Source: a virus
Strand: one strand, 5' to 3'
Virus record (IMG/VR): IMGVR_UViG_3300045950_000333
Coordinates: 1-37,685 of that record
Length of the DNA: 37,685 nt
Positions 14,197 through 22,734 of the stretch are shown here, one piece after another. The notes beneath the pieces were generated by a model. The model saw only the letters and a list, made by a program, of their open reading frames with translations, ran no database searches and was not told the DNA's origin. A program made the translations under genes and the position numbers. The stretch's first letter is position 1; each line of letters begins with the position of its first letter.

Positions 14197-14897
14197 CCGC
14201 GCCCGTCATTCGCGAGCACGACGGCATGTTGGTGGTGCGGGACGATCTCTTTCCCGGTGGCACCAAGGCGCGCTTCATGTCGATATTGTTCGACAGCGCG
14301 CAAGAGGCGGTCTATGCGTCGCCAGCGGAAGGTGGTGCGCAAACCGCCTTGGCGCATGTCGCCCGACGCCTCGGCAAGCGCGCGACCATCTTCGTCGCCG
14401 CGCGCAAGCGCATGCACGATCGAACGCTCGAAGCCTCGCGCTTGGGTGCCAAGATCGTCCCGGTTTCGCCTGGGTATCTTTCGGTGGTTCAAGCCCGCGC
14501 GCGGGAATATGCCGCGCAGCATGGCGCGGCATTGGTTCCTTTCGGGGTCGATACGCCCGCCGCGGTCGATGCCATCGCGGCGGCGGCGCGCGCTACAGGC
14601 GTCGAACCAGACGAAGTGTGGTGCGCCGCCGGATCGGGAGTTTTGGCGCGTGGCCTGGCGAAGGCGTGGCCGAACGCTCAGCGGCATGTCGTGCAAATCG
14701 GGCGCGAACTAGTGCCAGCAGATGTGGCTGGCGCGCGCATTCATGTGTATCGCCTTCCCTTCGGGCAAGCGGCGAAGGTGGCGCCACCCTTCCCATCCGA
14801 TCCGCACTACGATGCGAAGGCTTGGGAAATAGCAACGGCCCGCCGAGGGGCGGGCCGAGTGCTGTTCTGGAATGTGACGGGGCCGGCGCGGCCCTGA
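14193..14897 (+). CDS. Fold-type-II PLP-dependent enzyme-like phage protein
   Basis: A 234-residue protein with the layout of the tryptophan synthase beta/ACC deaminase superfamily. VVRDDLFPGGTKARF (14-28) carries the probable Schiff-base lysine K25, like the RDDL...GGNK motif of ACC deaminase and D-cysteine desulfhydrase. YASPAEGGAQTALAHVARRL resembles the substrate-binding loop, TIFVAARKR the cofactor domain and CAAGSGVLARGL (144-155) the Gly-rich phosphate-binding loop. It is shorter than cellular relatives (about 330). Reaction unknown. It overlaps the methyltransferase by ATGA. A PLP enzyme next to a DNA methyltransferase suggests a role in nucleotide or DNA-base modification, but only context supports this. 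Confidence 0.75.
   Translation: MTAPVIREHDGMLVVRDDLFPGGTKARFMSILFDSAQEAVYASPAEGGAQTALAHVARRLGKRATIFVAARKRMHDRTLEASRLGAKIVPVSPGYLSVVQARAREYAAQHGAALVPFGVDTPAAVDAIAAAARATGVEPDEVWCAAGSGVLARGLAKAWPNAQRHVVQIGRELVPADVAGARIHVYRLPFGQAAKVAPPFPSDPHYDAKAWEIATARRGAGRVLFWNVTGPARP
14836..14857. terminator. Strong GC hairpin near the convergent gene ends
   Basis: CGGCCCGCC-GAGG-GGCGGGCCG has a nine-pair perfect stem inside the last 60 bases of the PLP-like gene, in front of the tail-to-tail junction with the minus-strand gene. It lacks a proper U-tract on the plus side (AGTGCTGTTCT) and has only a weak one on the minus side (GTTGCTATTT), so it could be an attenuating or leftward terminator. Confidence 0.35.
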
Positions 14898-15584
14898 TCA
14901 TTTCCGGGCGCGCGCCAGCAGGGCGATGACGCACAGATCGCGATAGCGGGCCATCGCCTTTGGGCTGCTCGAAACCGGATTGATCTCGATGGTCTTCAAG
15001 CCGTCAATGTCGCCGGCCTTGGCCAGCGCAACGATCTTTGCGAGCTTGCCGCGAAACCGCGTGTGGGTCGCGGCGCTGAAATCCGGCGGATCGGGCAGAA
15101 CACCTTCCCGCGCCGCCGCCTCGATCTCGGCGAAGCGGCCGGGAGTCATCCGTGGGCGCTCGCCTTGCTTCGATGCCGCCTTGGCGGTGGCTGCCTTTGC
15201 CGCCTTCGCCTTCGGGCGCCATGAGAAGCCACCGGCCGTCTTGACGATTTCGATGTCGGCAAGGACATAGCCGGCTGCCTTCGCGGCGCGTTGGGCATTG
15301 AATCTTTTTGCGTATGTCTTCTGCATCGGTTCCTCCGTTGCCTCCGGTAAGCGGTATTCGATAAGTGCCGAGCGGCCCGCCGCATCGATGGCGTAGATCA
15401 AGGGGCGACGGCCGTTCTGATATTCGAGAACGAGGCGCGCGGCGGCCGCGGGTATTTCGTCGAAGGCCGATACGCTCGCCTTCGCGTATGCGCCGCGCCC
15501 CAAGAAGAGGGCGAGTTCGTAGCGAACGGCGCGGGCGATGATCTCGGCGTTTCGAACGTCGGCGGGATGCGGCTGCTTGGGCAT
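14898..15584 (-). CDS. Unknown protein with the GapR-linked C-terminal repeat domain in its middle
   Basis: A 228-residue protein in three parts. Residues 1-85 form an unrecognised alpha/beta domain (DVRNAEIIARAVRYELALFL, then LVLEYQNGRRPLIYAIDAAG). Residues 89-128 (KTYAKRFNAQRAAKAAGYVL to SWRPKAKA) closely match residues 215-254 of the GapR-like protein at 3764-4561. A Lys/Ala linker leads to a C-terminal helical domain (about 145-228, HTRFRGKLAKIVALAKAGD, then MARYRDLCVIALLARARK). The ATG at 15584 has AAGGGGAG eight bases upstream. It is the only leftward gene between 3.3 and 37 kb, transcribed away from the terminase operon, so it may be expressed in the lysogen. Function unknown. Confidence 0.78.
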   Translation of the reverse strand: MPKQPHPADVRNAEIIARAVRYELALFLGRGAYAKASVSAFDEIPAAAARLVLEYQNGRRPLIYAIDAAGRSALIEYRLPEATEEPMQKTYAKRFNAQRAAKAAGYVLADIEIVKTAGGFSWRPKAKAAKAATAKAASKQGERPRMTPGRFAEIEAAAREGVLPDPPDFSAATHTRFRGKLAKIVALAKAGDIDGLKTIEINPVSSSPKAMARYRDLCVIALLARARK

Positions 15585-15679
15585 GGATGATGCTCCCCTT
15601 GAACCGCCGCAGTCAGGCTCATTCCGCCAACGAGAGCAACTCGTAAGTCACTGATTTTTCTCAAGGTTGGAGCGTTTCC
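15585..15679. promoter_or_regulatory. Divergent spacer upstream of the late operon
   Basis: This 95-base spacer separates the leftward unknown gene from the terminase operon and should hold both promoters. A TTGAAC at 15599-15604 could be a -35 element but no good -10 follows at 17 bases. The terminase small-subunit ribosome site (AAGGTTGGAG) is at its right end. Confidence 0.4.
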
Positions 15680-16285
15680 ATGGGTATCTCGCGGCGCGAA
15701 TACGCGCGCCTTCGCGGCTGTTCGGAAAGCGCCGTGCGCAAGGCGATCGCGACAGGGCGCATCGTGTTGGAACCGGATGGGACGATCGATCCTGAAAAGG
15801 CCGACGCCCAATGGGCAGCGATGTCCGATCCCGCGCGGCAGCGCGGCGCTGCCGCCGAGCGTTCGTGGCGCGATGCGGGGCGTCCAGGCGAAAAGGCGGT
15901 GCCGCGCGCGGCGATCGAGGCGGTGCAGGCAACGCTGAACGAATCCGGTGAAGCGCCGGCTACCGCGGGGGATGCGCCGCAGGGAGACCTTACATTTCTC
16001 AAGGCGCGCACGGCGAACGAAGTGCTCAAGGCGCAAACCGCGCGGGTTCGCCTGGGCAAGATGAAGGGCGATCTGGTCGATCGCGCCAAGGCGATTGCCA
16101 CAGTCTATGCGCTGGCGCGGCGCGAACGCGATGCGTGGGTGCAATGGCCGGCGCGCGTTGCCGCGCTGATGGCGGCCGAACTCGGTATCGAAGCGCACGC
16201 GATGGAGGCGGCGCTAGCGAAGCACGTCCGCGCGCATTTATCGGAACTGGCGGAAATAAGGGTCGATCTTGGCCGAAGCGTATGA
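15680..16285 (+). CDS. terS: Terminase small subunit-like protein
   Basis: A 201-residue protein directly before the large terminase. Residues 1-35 (ISRREYARLRGCSESAVRK, AIATGRIV) form a Nu1-like helix-turn-helix that would recognise the packaging site; residues 100-145 are a charged helical oligomerisation region (TFLKARTANEVLKAQTARV, then LVDRAKAIATVYALARRER), which matches the phage Nu1 layout. Its last 17 bases overlap the large subunit start. ATG 15680 is preceded by AAGGTTGGAG. Together they would recognise and cut concatemeric phage DNA. Confidence 0.83.
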   Translation: MGISRREYARLRGCSESAVRKAIATGRIVLEPDGTIDPEKADAQWAAMSDPARQRGAAAERSWRDAGRPGEKAVPRAAIEAVQATLNESGEAPATAGDAPQGDLTFLKARTANEVLKAQTARVRLGKMKGDLVDRAKAIATVYALARRERDAWVQWPARVAALMAAELGIEAHAMEAALAKHVRAHLSELAEIRVDLGRSV

Positions 16286-18293
16286 CGGCGAAAGCGACAT
16301 CGCGCGCGCCTGGGCGCGCGGCCTTGCGCCCGATCCGCTGCTGACCGTTTCCGAATGGGCGGATCGTTATCGGTTTCTTTCGTCGCGCGCCGCGTCGGAG
16401 GCCGGACGGTATCGAACCGATCGCACGCCCTATATGCGGGCGATCATGGACGCGCTATCGCCGATGCATCCGGCGCGGCGCGTGGTCTTCATGGCCGGCG
16501 CCCAATTGGGCAAGACCGAAGCCGGCAACAATTGGGTCGGCTACATCATGCATCAGGCACCGGGGCCGGTGCTTGCGGTGCAGCCGACCACGGAAATGGC
16601 GAAGCGGCTTTCGCAACAGCGCATCGAACCGCTGATCGAGGAAAGCCCGGAGCTTCGCGAGATCGTGTTGCCGGCGCGGTCGCGCGATAGCGGCAATACG
16701 GTCTTCGCGAAGCGTTTCGTCGGCGGCCAGCTTGTGCTTGCCGGCGCGAATAGCGCCGTCGGTCTTCGCTCAATGCCGGCACGCTTCGTCTTCCTGGATG
16801 AGGTCGATGCCTATCCGGGCGACGTTGACGGCGAAGGCGATCCGATCGCGCTCGCGGAAGCGCGCACGCAAACCTTCGGCCATCGCGCGAAGGTCTATAT
16901 CGTATCAACGCCCACCATCCGCGGGCTTTCGCGGATCGAACGGGAATACGAGGCCTCCGATCAACGGCGCTACTACGTGCCATGCCCGCATTGCGGGGAA
17001 ATGCAATGGCTCAAGTTCGAGCGCTTGCGGTGGGAACCGGGCGCTCCGGAAACGGCGCGCTACCATTGCGAACATTGCGAACGTCTGATCGCCGAACATC
17101 ACAAGACGGCGATGCTCGCGGCAGGCGAGTGGCGCGCGACGGCGCAGGCCGCCGATCCGCATACGATCGGATTCCATATATCGGCGCTCTATTCGCCGGT
17201 CGGATGGCTGTCGTGGGAAGCGATCGCGCGGCAATGGGAAGCGGCGCAGCGCAACGACGCGCTGTTGAAGGCGTTCAAGAACACGATCCTCGGCGAAACC
17301 TGGCAGGAACGCGGGGAGGCACCGGATTGGCGGCGCTTGTACGAACGGGAAAAGGAGCATCGCCTTGGGATTGTCCCCGCCGGCGGCCTAGTCCTGGCGG
17401 CGGGTGGCGACGTTCAACACGACCGCATCGAAGTCGATGTTTGGGCATTCGGCCGCGGGCTCGAAAGCTGGCTGGTCGATCATGTCGTGCTTGAGGGCGA
17501 TACGTCCTCGCCGGCCGTTTGGGACGATCTCACCGAGCTGATCGGGCGCGAATGGCCGCACGAAAGTGGCGCGGTGATGCGCATCGCCAAATTGGCGATC
17601 GATGCCGGCGATGGGCGCACGACGGCCCAAGTCTATTCGTGGGTGCGCCACTACGGCGCCGGCGTTGGAGCGGCGATCAAGGGCGTCGAGGGGTTCGATC
17701 GCTCGGCGCCGGTCAACGGCCCAACCTATGTCGATGTGACGGAGGGCGGCCGGAAAATTCGGCGTGGCGTGCGGCTCTACACGATCGCGACAGCGGTCTT
17801 CAAGTCGGAAACGTATCGCTTCCTGCGGCTCGATCGGCCGACGGAAGAAGAATTCGCCGAGGGCAAGGGGTTTCCACCCGGCTACATCCATTTGCCGCAC
17901 GGCGTTACAGCGGAATGGGTGAAGCAACTCGTCGCCGAGCAGCTTGTCTCGGTTCGCGACCGCCGTGGCTTCCAAAAGCTGGAATGGCGGCAAATGCGCG
18001 AACGCAACGAGGGGCTCGATTGCCGCGTCTACGCGCGCGCCGCCGCGTGGTTGCTCGGCGTCGATCGATGGACCGACGCGCGATGGATCGACTTTGAAAG
18101 GCAAATCGAGCCGCCGCCGGAACCGGACGATCAAATGGAACTGCCGTTGGCGGCCGCCGCCGCGCGATCCATGGAAGCGCCGCGCATCGCCGGGCAGGTC
18201 AAGCAAGCGGTCGCCATAAAGGGCAAGCGGCAATCGGATTGGTTCGCCGGCGCCCAAGGCCTGGGCGGCCGCCGCGAGGGGTGGTTTCGATGA
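16269..18293 (+). CDS. terL: Terminase large subunit, lambda GpA family
   Basis: A 674-residue packaging motor and nuclease of the GpA (lambda-type) family. Walker A is AGAQLGKT at 76-83, Walker B FVFLDEVD at 173-180, coupling motif VSTP at 212-215. Two CxxC pairs (C239/C242 and C267/C270) form the GpA zinc insert. The nuclease domain begins about 375 with AAGGDVQHDRIEVDVWAFG, where D381 is a metal ligand. The TTG start at 16269 lies within the small-subunit gene and is preceded by GGG. GpA-type enzymes normally cut at cos sites, so cohesive-end packaging is suggested, although no cos site is identified. Confidence 0.96.
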   Translation: MAEAYDGESDIARAWARGLAPDPLLTVSEWADRYRFLSSRAASEAGRYRTDRTPYMRAIMDALSPMHPARRVVFMAGAQLGKTEAGNNWVGYIMHQAPGPVLAVQPTTEMAKRLSQQRIEPLIEESPELREIVLPARSRDSGNTVFAKRFVGGQLVLAGANSAVGLRSMPARFVFLDEVDAYPGDVDGEGDPIALAEARTQTFGHRAKVYIVSTPTIRGLSRIEREYEASDQRRYYVPCPHCGEMQWLKFERLRWEPGAPETARYHCEHCERLIAEHHKTAMLAAGEWRATAQAADPHTIGFHISALYSPVGWLSWEAIARQWEAAQRNDALLKAFKNTILGETWQERGEAPDWRRLYEREKEHRLGIVPAGGLVLAAGGDVQHDRIEVDVWAFGRGLESWLVDHVVLEGDTSSPAVWDDLTELIGREWPHESGAVMRIAKLAIDAGDGRTTAQVYSWVRHYGAGVGAAIKGVEGFDRSAPVNGPTYVDVTEGGRKIRRGVRLYTIATAVFKSETYRFLRLDRPTEEEFAEGKGFPPGYIHLPHGVTAEWVKQLVAEQLVSVRDRRGFQKLEWRQMRERNEGLDCRVYARAAAWLLGVDRWTDARWIDFERQIEPPPEPDDQMELPLAAAAARSMEAPRIAGQVKQAVAIKGKRQSDWFAGAQGLGGRREGWFR

Positions 18294-18493
18294 TCGAACC
18301 CGATTCCTTCGAGGAACGCGCGGCGATCCTCGAATTCGACGGCGGGTTCGCGCGGCCGGAAGCGGAAGCGCGGGCCTTCGCCGAATGCATCGCCAAGATC
18401 GATCCGCGCGCGAACGCGACGGAACAACGGCTGATCGCCAATCAATTGGCGGCGGCGGGCATTCGCATCCCGCCGCGGTGGCGGCCGCGTTGA
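18290..18493 (+). CDS. Small conserved-looking protein between terminase and gpW
   Basis: A 67-residue acidic protein (MIEPDSFEERAAILEFDGGF at the start) with a basic end. It overlaps the terminase stop by ATGA. Short proteins with this position and the EERAAILEFDGG block occur between terminase and head-tail joining genes of related prophages; the function is not known. Confidence 0.75.
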   Translation: MIEPDSFEERAAILEFDGGFARPEAEARAFAECIAKIDPRANATEQRLIANQLAAAGIRIPPRWRPR

Positions 18494-18505
18494 AGGGAAG
18501 AACCG

Positions 18506-18715
18506 ATGTCGTGGACGCAAACCGAACTCGATGCGCTTCGCAAGGCATATTCGAGCGGAACGCTCCGGGTTCGCTACGGGGACAAGGATGTCCAATATGC
18601 ATCCGAGGCCGATTTGAAGCGCCGCATCGAAACGCTTGAGGCCGCGTTGACGGTGGAAGCCGGCCGCAAGCGTCCGATCGCCGGCTATGCCGGTTTCAAT
18701 CGCGGGGATCGATGA
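18506..18715 (+). CDS. gpW-like head-to-tail joining protein
   Basis: A 69-residue protein resembling lambda gpW, which plugs the portal after packaging and gives the docking site for gpFII. The WTQTELDALRKAYSSGTLRV, then VQYASEADLKRRIETLEA pattern (alpha-beta-beta-alpha) is typical. The start follows GGAAGAA. It overlaps the portal gene by ATGA, as in lambda-like operons where gpW precedes the portal. Confidence 0.9.
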   Translation: MSWTQTELDALRKAYSSGTLRVRYGDKDVQYASEADLKRRIETLEAALTVEAGRKRPIAGYAGFNRGDR

Positions 18716-20235
18716 TTATGGCCGGGTCGCGCAAGACTCCGGCGCCGTCGTTCATCGACCGCGCCATAGCGGCGATCGCGCCGCAGGCCGGCGTCAAGCG
18801 CTTGCTTGCGCGCCAGGCCTTCGCGAACCTGGCGGAGCGCGCCTATGATGGCGCCGCGCTCGGTCGCCGCACGGACGGATGGCGAACCGCCGGAACATCC
18901 GCCGATACCGAAATAGCGGGCGCCGGGGCGATCCTCCGCAATCGCATGCGCGATCTCGTGCGGAACAATCCGCACGCGGCGCGCGCCGTTGCCGCGTGGG
19001 TCAACAACATCGTGGGCGATGGCTTTACGCCGTATGCCAACACGGGCAACGATGAGCTCAACAAGCGGATCGACGATCTTTGGACGGAATGGGCCGCCCG
19101 ATGCGATGCTGACGAACGGGGCGATTTCAATTCGCTGACGACGCTCGCCGTTCGCGAGATGGTCGAAAGCGGCGAGTGCTTCGTCCGCCGCCGGCGGCGT
19201 TCGGCGGCGGCTGGCTTGCCGGTGCCCCTGCAAATCCAAGCGCTTGAAATCGATCATCTCGACGAGGCGCGCATCGATTTTCAGCGCGCCGATGGGGGGC
19301 GGACGATCCGCGGCATCGAGTACGATCGGGTCGGACGCCGGCAGGCGTACTGGCTCTTTCCCGATCATCCCGGCGACATCGGGGTGGCGCTATCGGTCAA
19401 CCGATCGTCGGTGCGGGTGCCGGCCGATCAAATCGTTCATTTGTTCCGGCGCGATCGCGTTCAGCAGCGCGGCGTGCCGTGGGGAGCGCCGGTGCTTCGC
19501 GCCCTGCGCGATTTCGACGATTGGACCAACGCCGAACTCGTGCGGAAGAAAACCGAGGCGTGCCTTGTCGGCGTCGTCGTGGGCGCCGACGAGGGGCAGG
19601 AGGGCATCGCGCCGACGGTTACGAACAGCGACGGCGAAATCATCGAGCAATTCGAACCGGGTCTGATCGCCTATGCGCGCGGGGCGAAGGCGATCGAGTT
19701 CAACCAGCCTTCGGCGGCGGCCGGTATTGCCGAATGGCAGAAGGTCCAATTGCATATCATCGCGGCCGGATGGTGCCTGCCATACGAAATCCTTACGGGC
19801 GATCTTTCGGAAGTGAACTTTACGTCCCATCGCGCCGGGTTGATCGAATTCCGCCGCATGGTGAGCGCGATTCAATGGCAATTGGTCATTCCGGTTTTTT
19901 GCCAGCCGGTTTGGGATTGGTTCATTGAATCCGCGTGGCTGGCCGGCCTCCTACCCGAACCGCGCGCAGGCGTCGAATGGCAGCCGGACGGATTCGAGGC
20001 GGTCGATCCGAAGGCCGACGCCGCGTCCGATCTCATGGAAATGCGCATGGGGACGATGACGCTCCCGCAGGCGATCGCAAAACGCGGCTACAACCCGGCA
20101 GCCCAACTCAAGGCCATCGCGGAAAGCAACGCGATGCTCGATGCGCTCGGCATCACGCTCGATTCCGATCCGCGCAAGGTCACGCAACAGGGCCTGATGC
20201 AAAAGGCCATCGGCGGCGAGAAAATCGAGGATTGA
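18712..20235 (+). CDS. Portal protein, lambda gpB family
   Basis: A 507-residue portal protein that forms the dodecameric ring through which DNA enters the head. Family blocks include ILRNRMRDLVRNNPHAARAV, then NIVGDGFTP; LWTEWAARCDADERGDFNSL; MVESGECFVRRR; VPADQIVHLFRRDRVQQRGV; and YEILTGDLSEVNFTSHRAGL, all typical of the GpB/phage_portal_2 group. It has a basic N-terminus. ATG 18712 overlaps the gpW stop; ATG 18718 is an alternative. Length is normal. Confidence 0.96.
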   Translation: MIMAGSRKTPAPSFIDRAIAAIAPQAGVKRLLARQAFANLAERAYDGAALGRRTDGWRTAGTSADTEIAGAGAILRNRMRDLVRNNPHAARAVAAWVNNIVGDGFTPYANTGNDELNKRIDDLWTEWAARCDADERGDFNSLTTLAVREMVESGECFVRRRRRSAAAGLPVPLQIQALEIDHLDEARIDFQRADGGRTIRGIEYDRVGRRQAYWLFPDHPGDIGVALSVNRSSVRVPADQIVHLFRRDRVQQRGVPWGAPVLRALRDFDDWTNAELVRKKTEACLVGVVVGADEGQEGIAPTVTNSDGEIIEQFEPGLIAYARGAKAIEFNQPSAAAGIAEWQKVQLHIIAAGWCLPYEILTGDLSEVNFTSHRAGLIEFRRMVSAIQWQLVIPVFCQPVWDWFIESAWLAGLLPEPRAGVEWQPDGFEAVDPKADAASDLMEMRMGTMTLPQAIAKRGYNPAAQLKAIAESNAMLDALGITLDSDPRKVTQQGLMQKAIGGEKIED

Positions 20236-20238
20236 TTC

Positions 20239-22275
20239 ATGAAAAAGGAAACGACGAACCTGCCCGTTCTCGGGCGGGACGTGGCCGTGCGCGCCGAAAC
20301 GGCCAACGAGGACGCGCGCACCGTCGATGTAGTTTGGACTACCGGCGCGCGCGTGCGCCGGCGCAGGCTATGGGAAGACGATATCGACGAAGAACTCGTC
20401 GTCGATCCGTCGGCGGTGCGGCTCGATCGCCTGAACAACGGCGCGCCGTTCCTCGATACTCATAACGCCCACGAGCTCGGCGCGATCATCGGCGTCGTCG
20501 TCGAAGGCTCGGCGCGCATCGAGAACGGCCAAGGCATCGCGACCATTCGATTTTCCGAGCGCGAGGATGTCGAACCGATTTGGCGCGATGTTGCCGCCGG
20601 CATCATCCGCAACGTTTCCGTCGGCTACCGCGTCCATCGCTTCGAAATCGAGAAACGCGACGGCGCGCCCGAGCTTTGGCGCGCGGTCGATTGGGAACCC
20701 CTCGAAATTTCCGCCGTCCCGATCGGGGCGGACCCAGGCGCCCATATCCGCACGGACGGCGGGCTTGGGCCGTGCGTTATCGTTCGGGAAGCGGAAGAAC
20801 CTGCCGCCGCGCCGGCGGCGCATTCGGAAAGGAAGGCTGCAATGGCTGAGAAGAAGACGTCCGTCGCCGGCGAACAGGGCGACAAGAATACCGTCGATGC
20901 GCGCGCGAATGCTCCCGCCGCGCCGGCGCCGAACGAGGCCGAAATCCGCCGGGCCGAACGCGAACGCATCGGCGCCATCAACGCGCTCGGCACGCGCTTC
21001 AATCTCGAACGCGCGTTCGTCGATGGCCTGATCGCATCCGGCGAAGCGGTCGAAAGCGCCCGCTCCAAAATCCTCGATCATCTCGCTGAAAAGGACGAAC
21101 GCGGTATCGGCCATACGCAGGTTTCGATGCCGGCCGGCGGCATCGATGCCACTGTAACGCGGCGCGAGGCAATGGCCGAGGCGATGCTGCATCGAGCGCA
21201 GCCGACCGTCTTCCCGATCACGGATCGGGCGCGGGAGTATCGCGGCATGACGCTGCTCGATCTGGCGCGCGATTGCCTCGAAGCGGCGGGCGTGCGGGCG
21301 CGCGGTATGACGCCGAACGAAATCGCCTATGTGGCGACGCGCGGCGCCATTCCCGGCGGCATCGATCCACTTTCGATCCGCGGCGCCGGGCTGCATTCGA
21401 CCAGCGATTTTCCGTTGATCCTCGCGGCCGTGGCCGGCAAGCGCCTGCGCGGCGCCTATGCTTCCACGCCGCGGACATTCCAGCGTTGGGCGCGGGGTAT
21501 TACGGCCACCGACTTCAAGCCGATGTACCCCACGCAAATCGGTAACTTCCCGGCCTTGAAGGCCGTCATGGAAGGCGCCGAATTCAGCTACGGAACCATC
21601 GCGGAAGGGCGGGAAAGCTACCAGCTCGCGACCTACGGACGCATCGTCGCGCTGACGCGCCAAGCGATCATCAACGACGATCTCCGCGCCTTCGATCGCG
21701 CCGTCGCGACCGCCGGGCAGCGCGCGGCCGATCTCGAATCGGCCATCGTCTACAACGTGCTGATCGCGAACGCCAACCTGGCGGACGGCGTGCCGCTGTT
21801 CCATGCCAACCATGGGAACCTCGGCGCCGCGTCGGTCATCAGCGAGGCGGCGCTTTCGGCGGCCCTTGAGATGTTCGCGCAGCAGAAGGACTTGGACGGC
21901 GAGGAATACATCGCCAACCGGCCGCGCTTCATTCTTGTGCCTCCGGGCCAGCGTTCGGTTGAGGCTCGCAAGCAGGTAGCGGCTACGACACCCAATTCGA
22001 CGCAGGACGTGAATGCTTTCGCCGGATCGTTCGAGGTCATCGAGGAACCGCGCCTGTTCGTGGCCGGCGGCCCGCAGCCCTGGTACATGGCCGCCGATCC
22101 GAACCTCGTCGATACGGTCGAATACGCTCATCTTGAGGGCCAAATGGAGCCCTTCATCGACCAGCGCGTCGGCTTCGAGGTCGATGGTGTCGAATTCAAG
22201 GTCCGCCACGATTTCGCGGCGAAGGCGCTCGATTACCGCGGTCTCTACAAGAACGCCGGCGCGAACCCGGCTTAA
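20239..22275 (+). CDS. Prohead protease/major capsid protein fusion
   Basis: A 678-residue fusion. Residues 1-175 are a HK97-type prohead protease (U35 group): PFLDTHNAHELGAIIG holds the catalytic histidine (H75 or H78) and IIRNVSVGYRV the serine S127. After an Ala/Glu-rich linker with a charged helical, scaffold-like segment (about 200-300), residues 300-678 are the capsid fold, with the Mu-like blocks REYRGMTLLDLARDCLEAAG and AEFSYGTIAEGRESYQLATY, then TRQAIINDDL and VDTVEYAHLEG. Fused protease-capsid genes are known. An apparent internal ribosome site before M202 (ATG 20842) could give a separate scaffold-capsid product of 477 residues. Confidence 0.93.
   Translation: MKKETTNLPVLGRDVAVRAETANEDARTVDVVWTTGARVRRRRLWEDDIDEELVVDPSAVRLDRLNNGAPFLDTHNAHELGAIIGVVVEGSARIENGQGIATIRFSEREDVEPIWRDVAAGIIRNVSVGYRVHRFEIEKRDGAPELWRAVDWEPLEISAVPIGADPGAHIRTDGGLGPCVIVREAEEPAAAPAAHSERKAAMAEKKTSVAGEQGDKNTVDARANAPAAPAPNEAEIRRAERERIGAINALGTRFNLERAFVDGLIASGEAVESARSKILDHLAEKDERGIGHTQVSMPAGGIDATVTRREAMAEAMLHRAQPTVFPITDRAREYRGMTLLDLARDCLEAAGVRARGMTPNEIAYVATRGAIPGGIDPLSIRGAGLHSTSDFPLILAAVAGKRLRGAYASTPRTFQRWARGITATDFKPMYPTQIGNFPALKAVMEGAEFSYGTIAEGRESYQLATYGRIVALTRQAIINDDLRAFDRAVATAGQRAADLESAIVYNVLIANANLADGVPLFHANHGNLGAASVISEAALSAALEMFAQQKDLDGEEYIANRPRFILVPPGQRSVEARKQVAATTPNSTQDVNAFAGSFEVIEEPRLFVAGGPQPWYMAADPNLVDTVEYAHLEGQMEPFIDQRVGFEVDGVEFKVRHDFAAKALDYRGLYKNAGANPA
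20829..20844 (+). promoter_or_regulatory. Internal ribosome site and in-frame start inside the protease/capsid gene
   Basis: AAAGGAAGG ends five to six bases before an in-frame ATG (20842, M202), followed by MAEKKTSVAGEQ. The Arg codon used is AGG, rare beside the CGC/CGG/CGA codons of the surrounding gene, which fits selection for ribosome binding. It lies just after the protease domain and linker. The proposed product is a protease-free capsid precursor. Confidence 0.55.
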
Positions 22276-22377
22276 GGCGGCCGTCTTCCTTCCGCAGCCG
22301 CCTTGGTCCGCGCCGGCTCTCGTTGCCTCGGTCGGCGCGGGCCAACCGTCCTTTCCCTTCTTCAAGGAGCAAATCCG

Positions 22378-22728
22378 ATGAAAAACTTCGTGCAAGCTGG
22401 CAATACGATCATCGTGCCGGCGCCGGCGGCGGTCGCTTCCGGCGCCGGCGTATTGGTCGGCAACATCTTCGGCGTCGCGTTATACGCCGCCGACAACGGC
22501 GCCGACGTTCCCATCAAGACCACCGGCGTCTTCGAATTGCCGAAGGTCGGAGGCCAGGCATGGGCCGTCGGCGCGAAGGTTTTCTGGGATAACGGCAACA
22601 ATCGTTGCACCACCGCCGCGACCGGCAACTATCCCATCGGCGTCGCGACGGTGGCTGTCGGTAACGGCGCCGGCGAAACGACGGGAACCGTACGCCTCGA
22701 CGGCATCGCCACCGAAGCGGCGGCGTAA
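22378..22728 (+). CDS. DUF2190 capsid decoration (cement) protein
   Basis: A 116-residue protein: MKNFVQAGNTIIVPAPAAV, ASGAGVLVGNIFGVALYAAD, then TTGVFELPKVGGQAWAVGAK and GVATVAVGNGAGETTGTVRL, all characteristic of DUF2190, whose members bind the outside of capsids. ATG 22378 has AAGGAGC eight bases upstream. It is separated from the capsid gene by 102 bases that contain a small hairpin-capable GGCGGCCG...GCCGCC. It is the usual gene after the capsid. Confidence 0.92.
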   Translation: MKNFVQAGNTIIVPAPAAVASGAGVLVGNIFGVALYAADNGADVPIKTTGVFELPKVGGQAWAVGAKVFWDNGNNRCTTAATGNYPIGVATVAVGNGAGETTGTVRLDGIATEAAA

Positions 22729-22734
22729 CGCCCC

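Noticed and set aside
20368-22395. A 675-codon open frame on the minus strand opposite the protease/capsid gene
   Set aside because: It mirrors a clear plus-strand gene, has no recognisable domain, and long antisense frames are expected at this GC content and codon bias.
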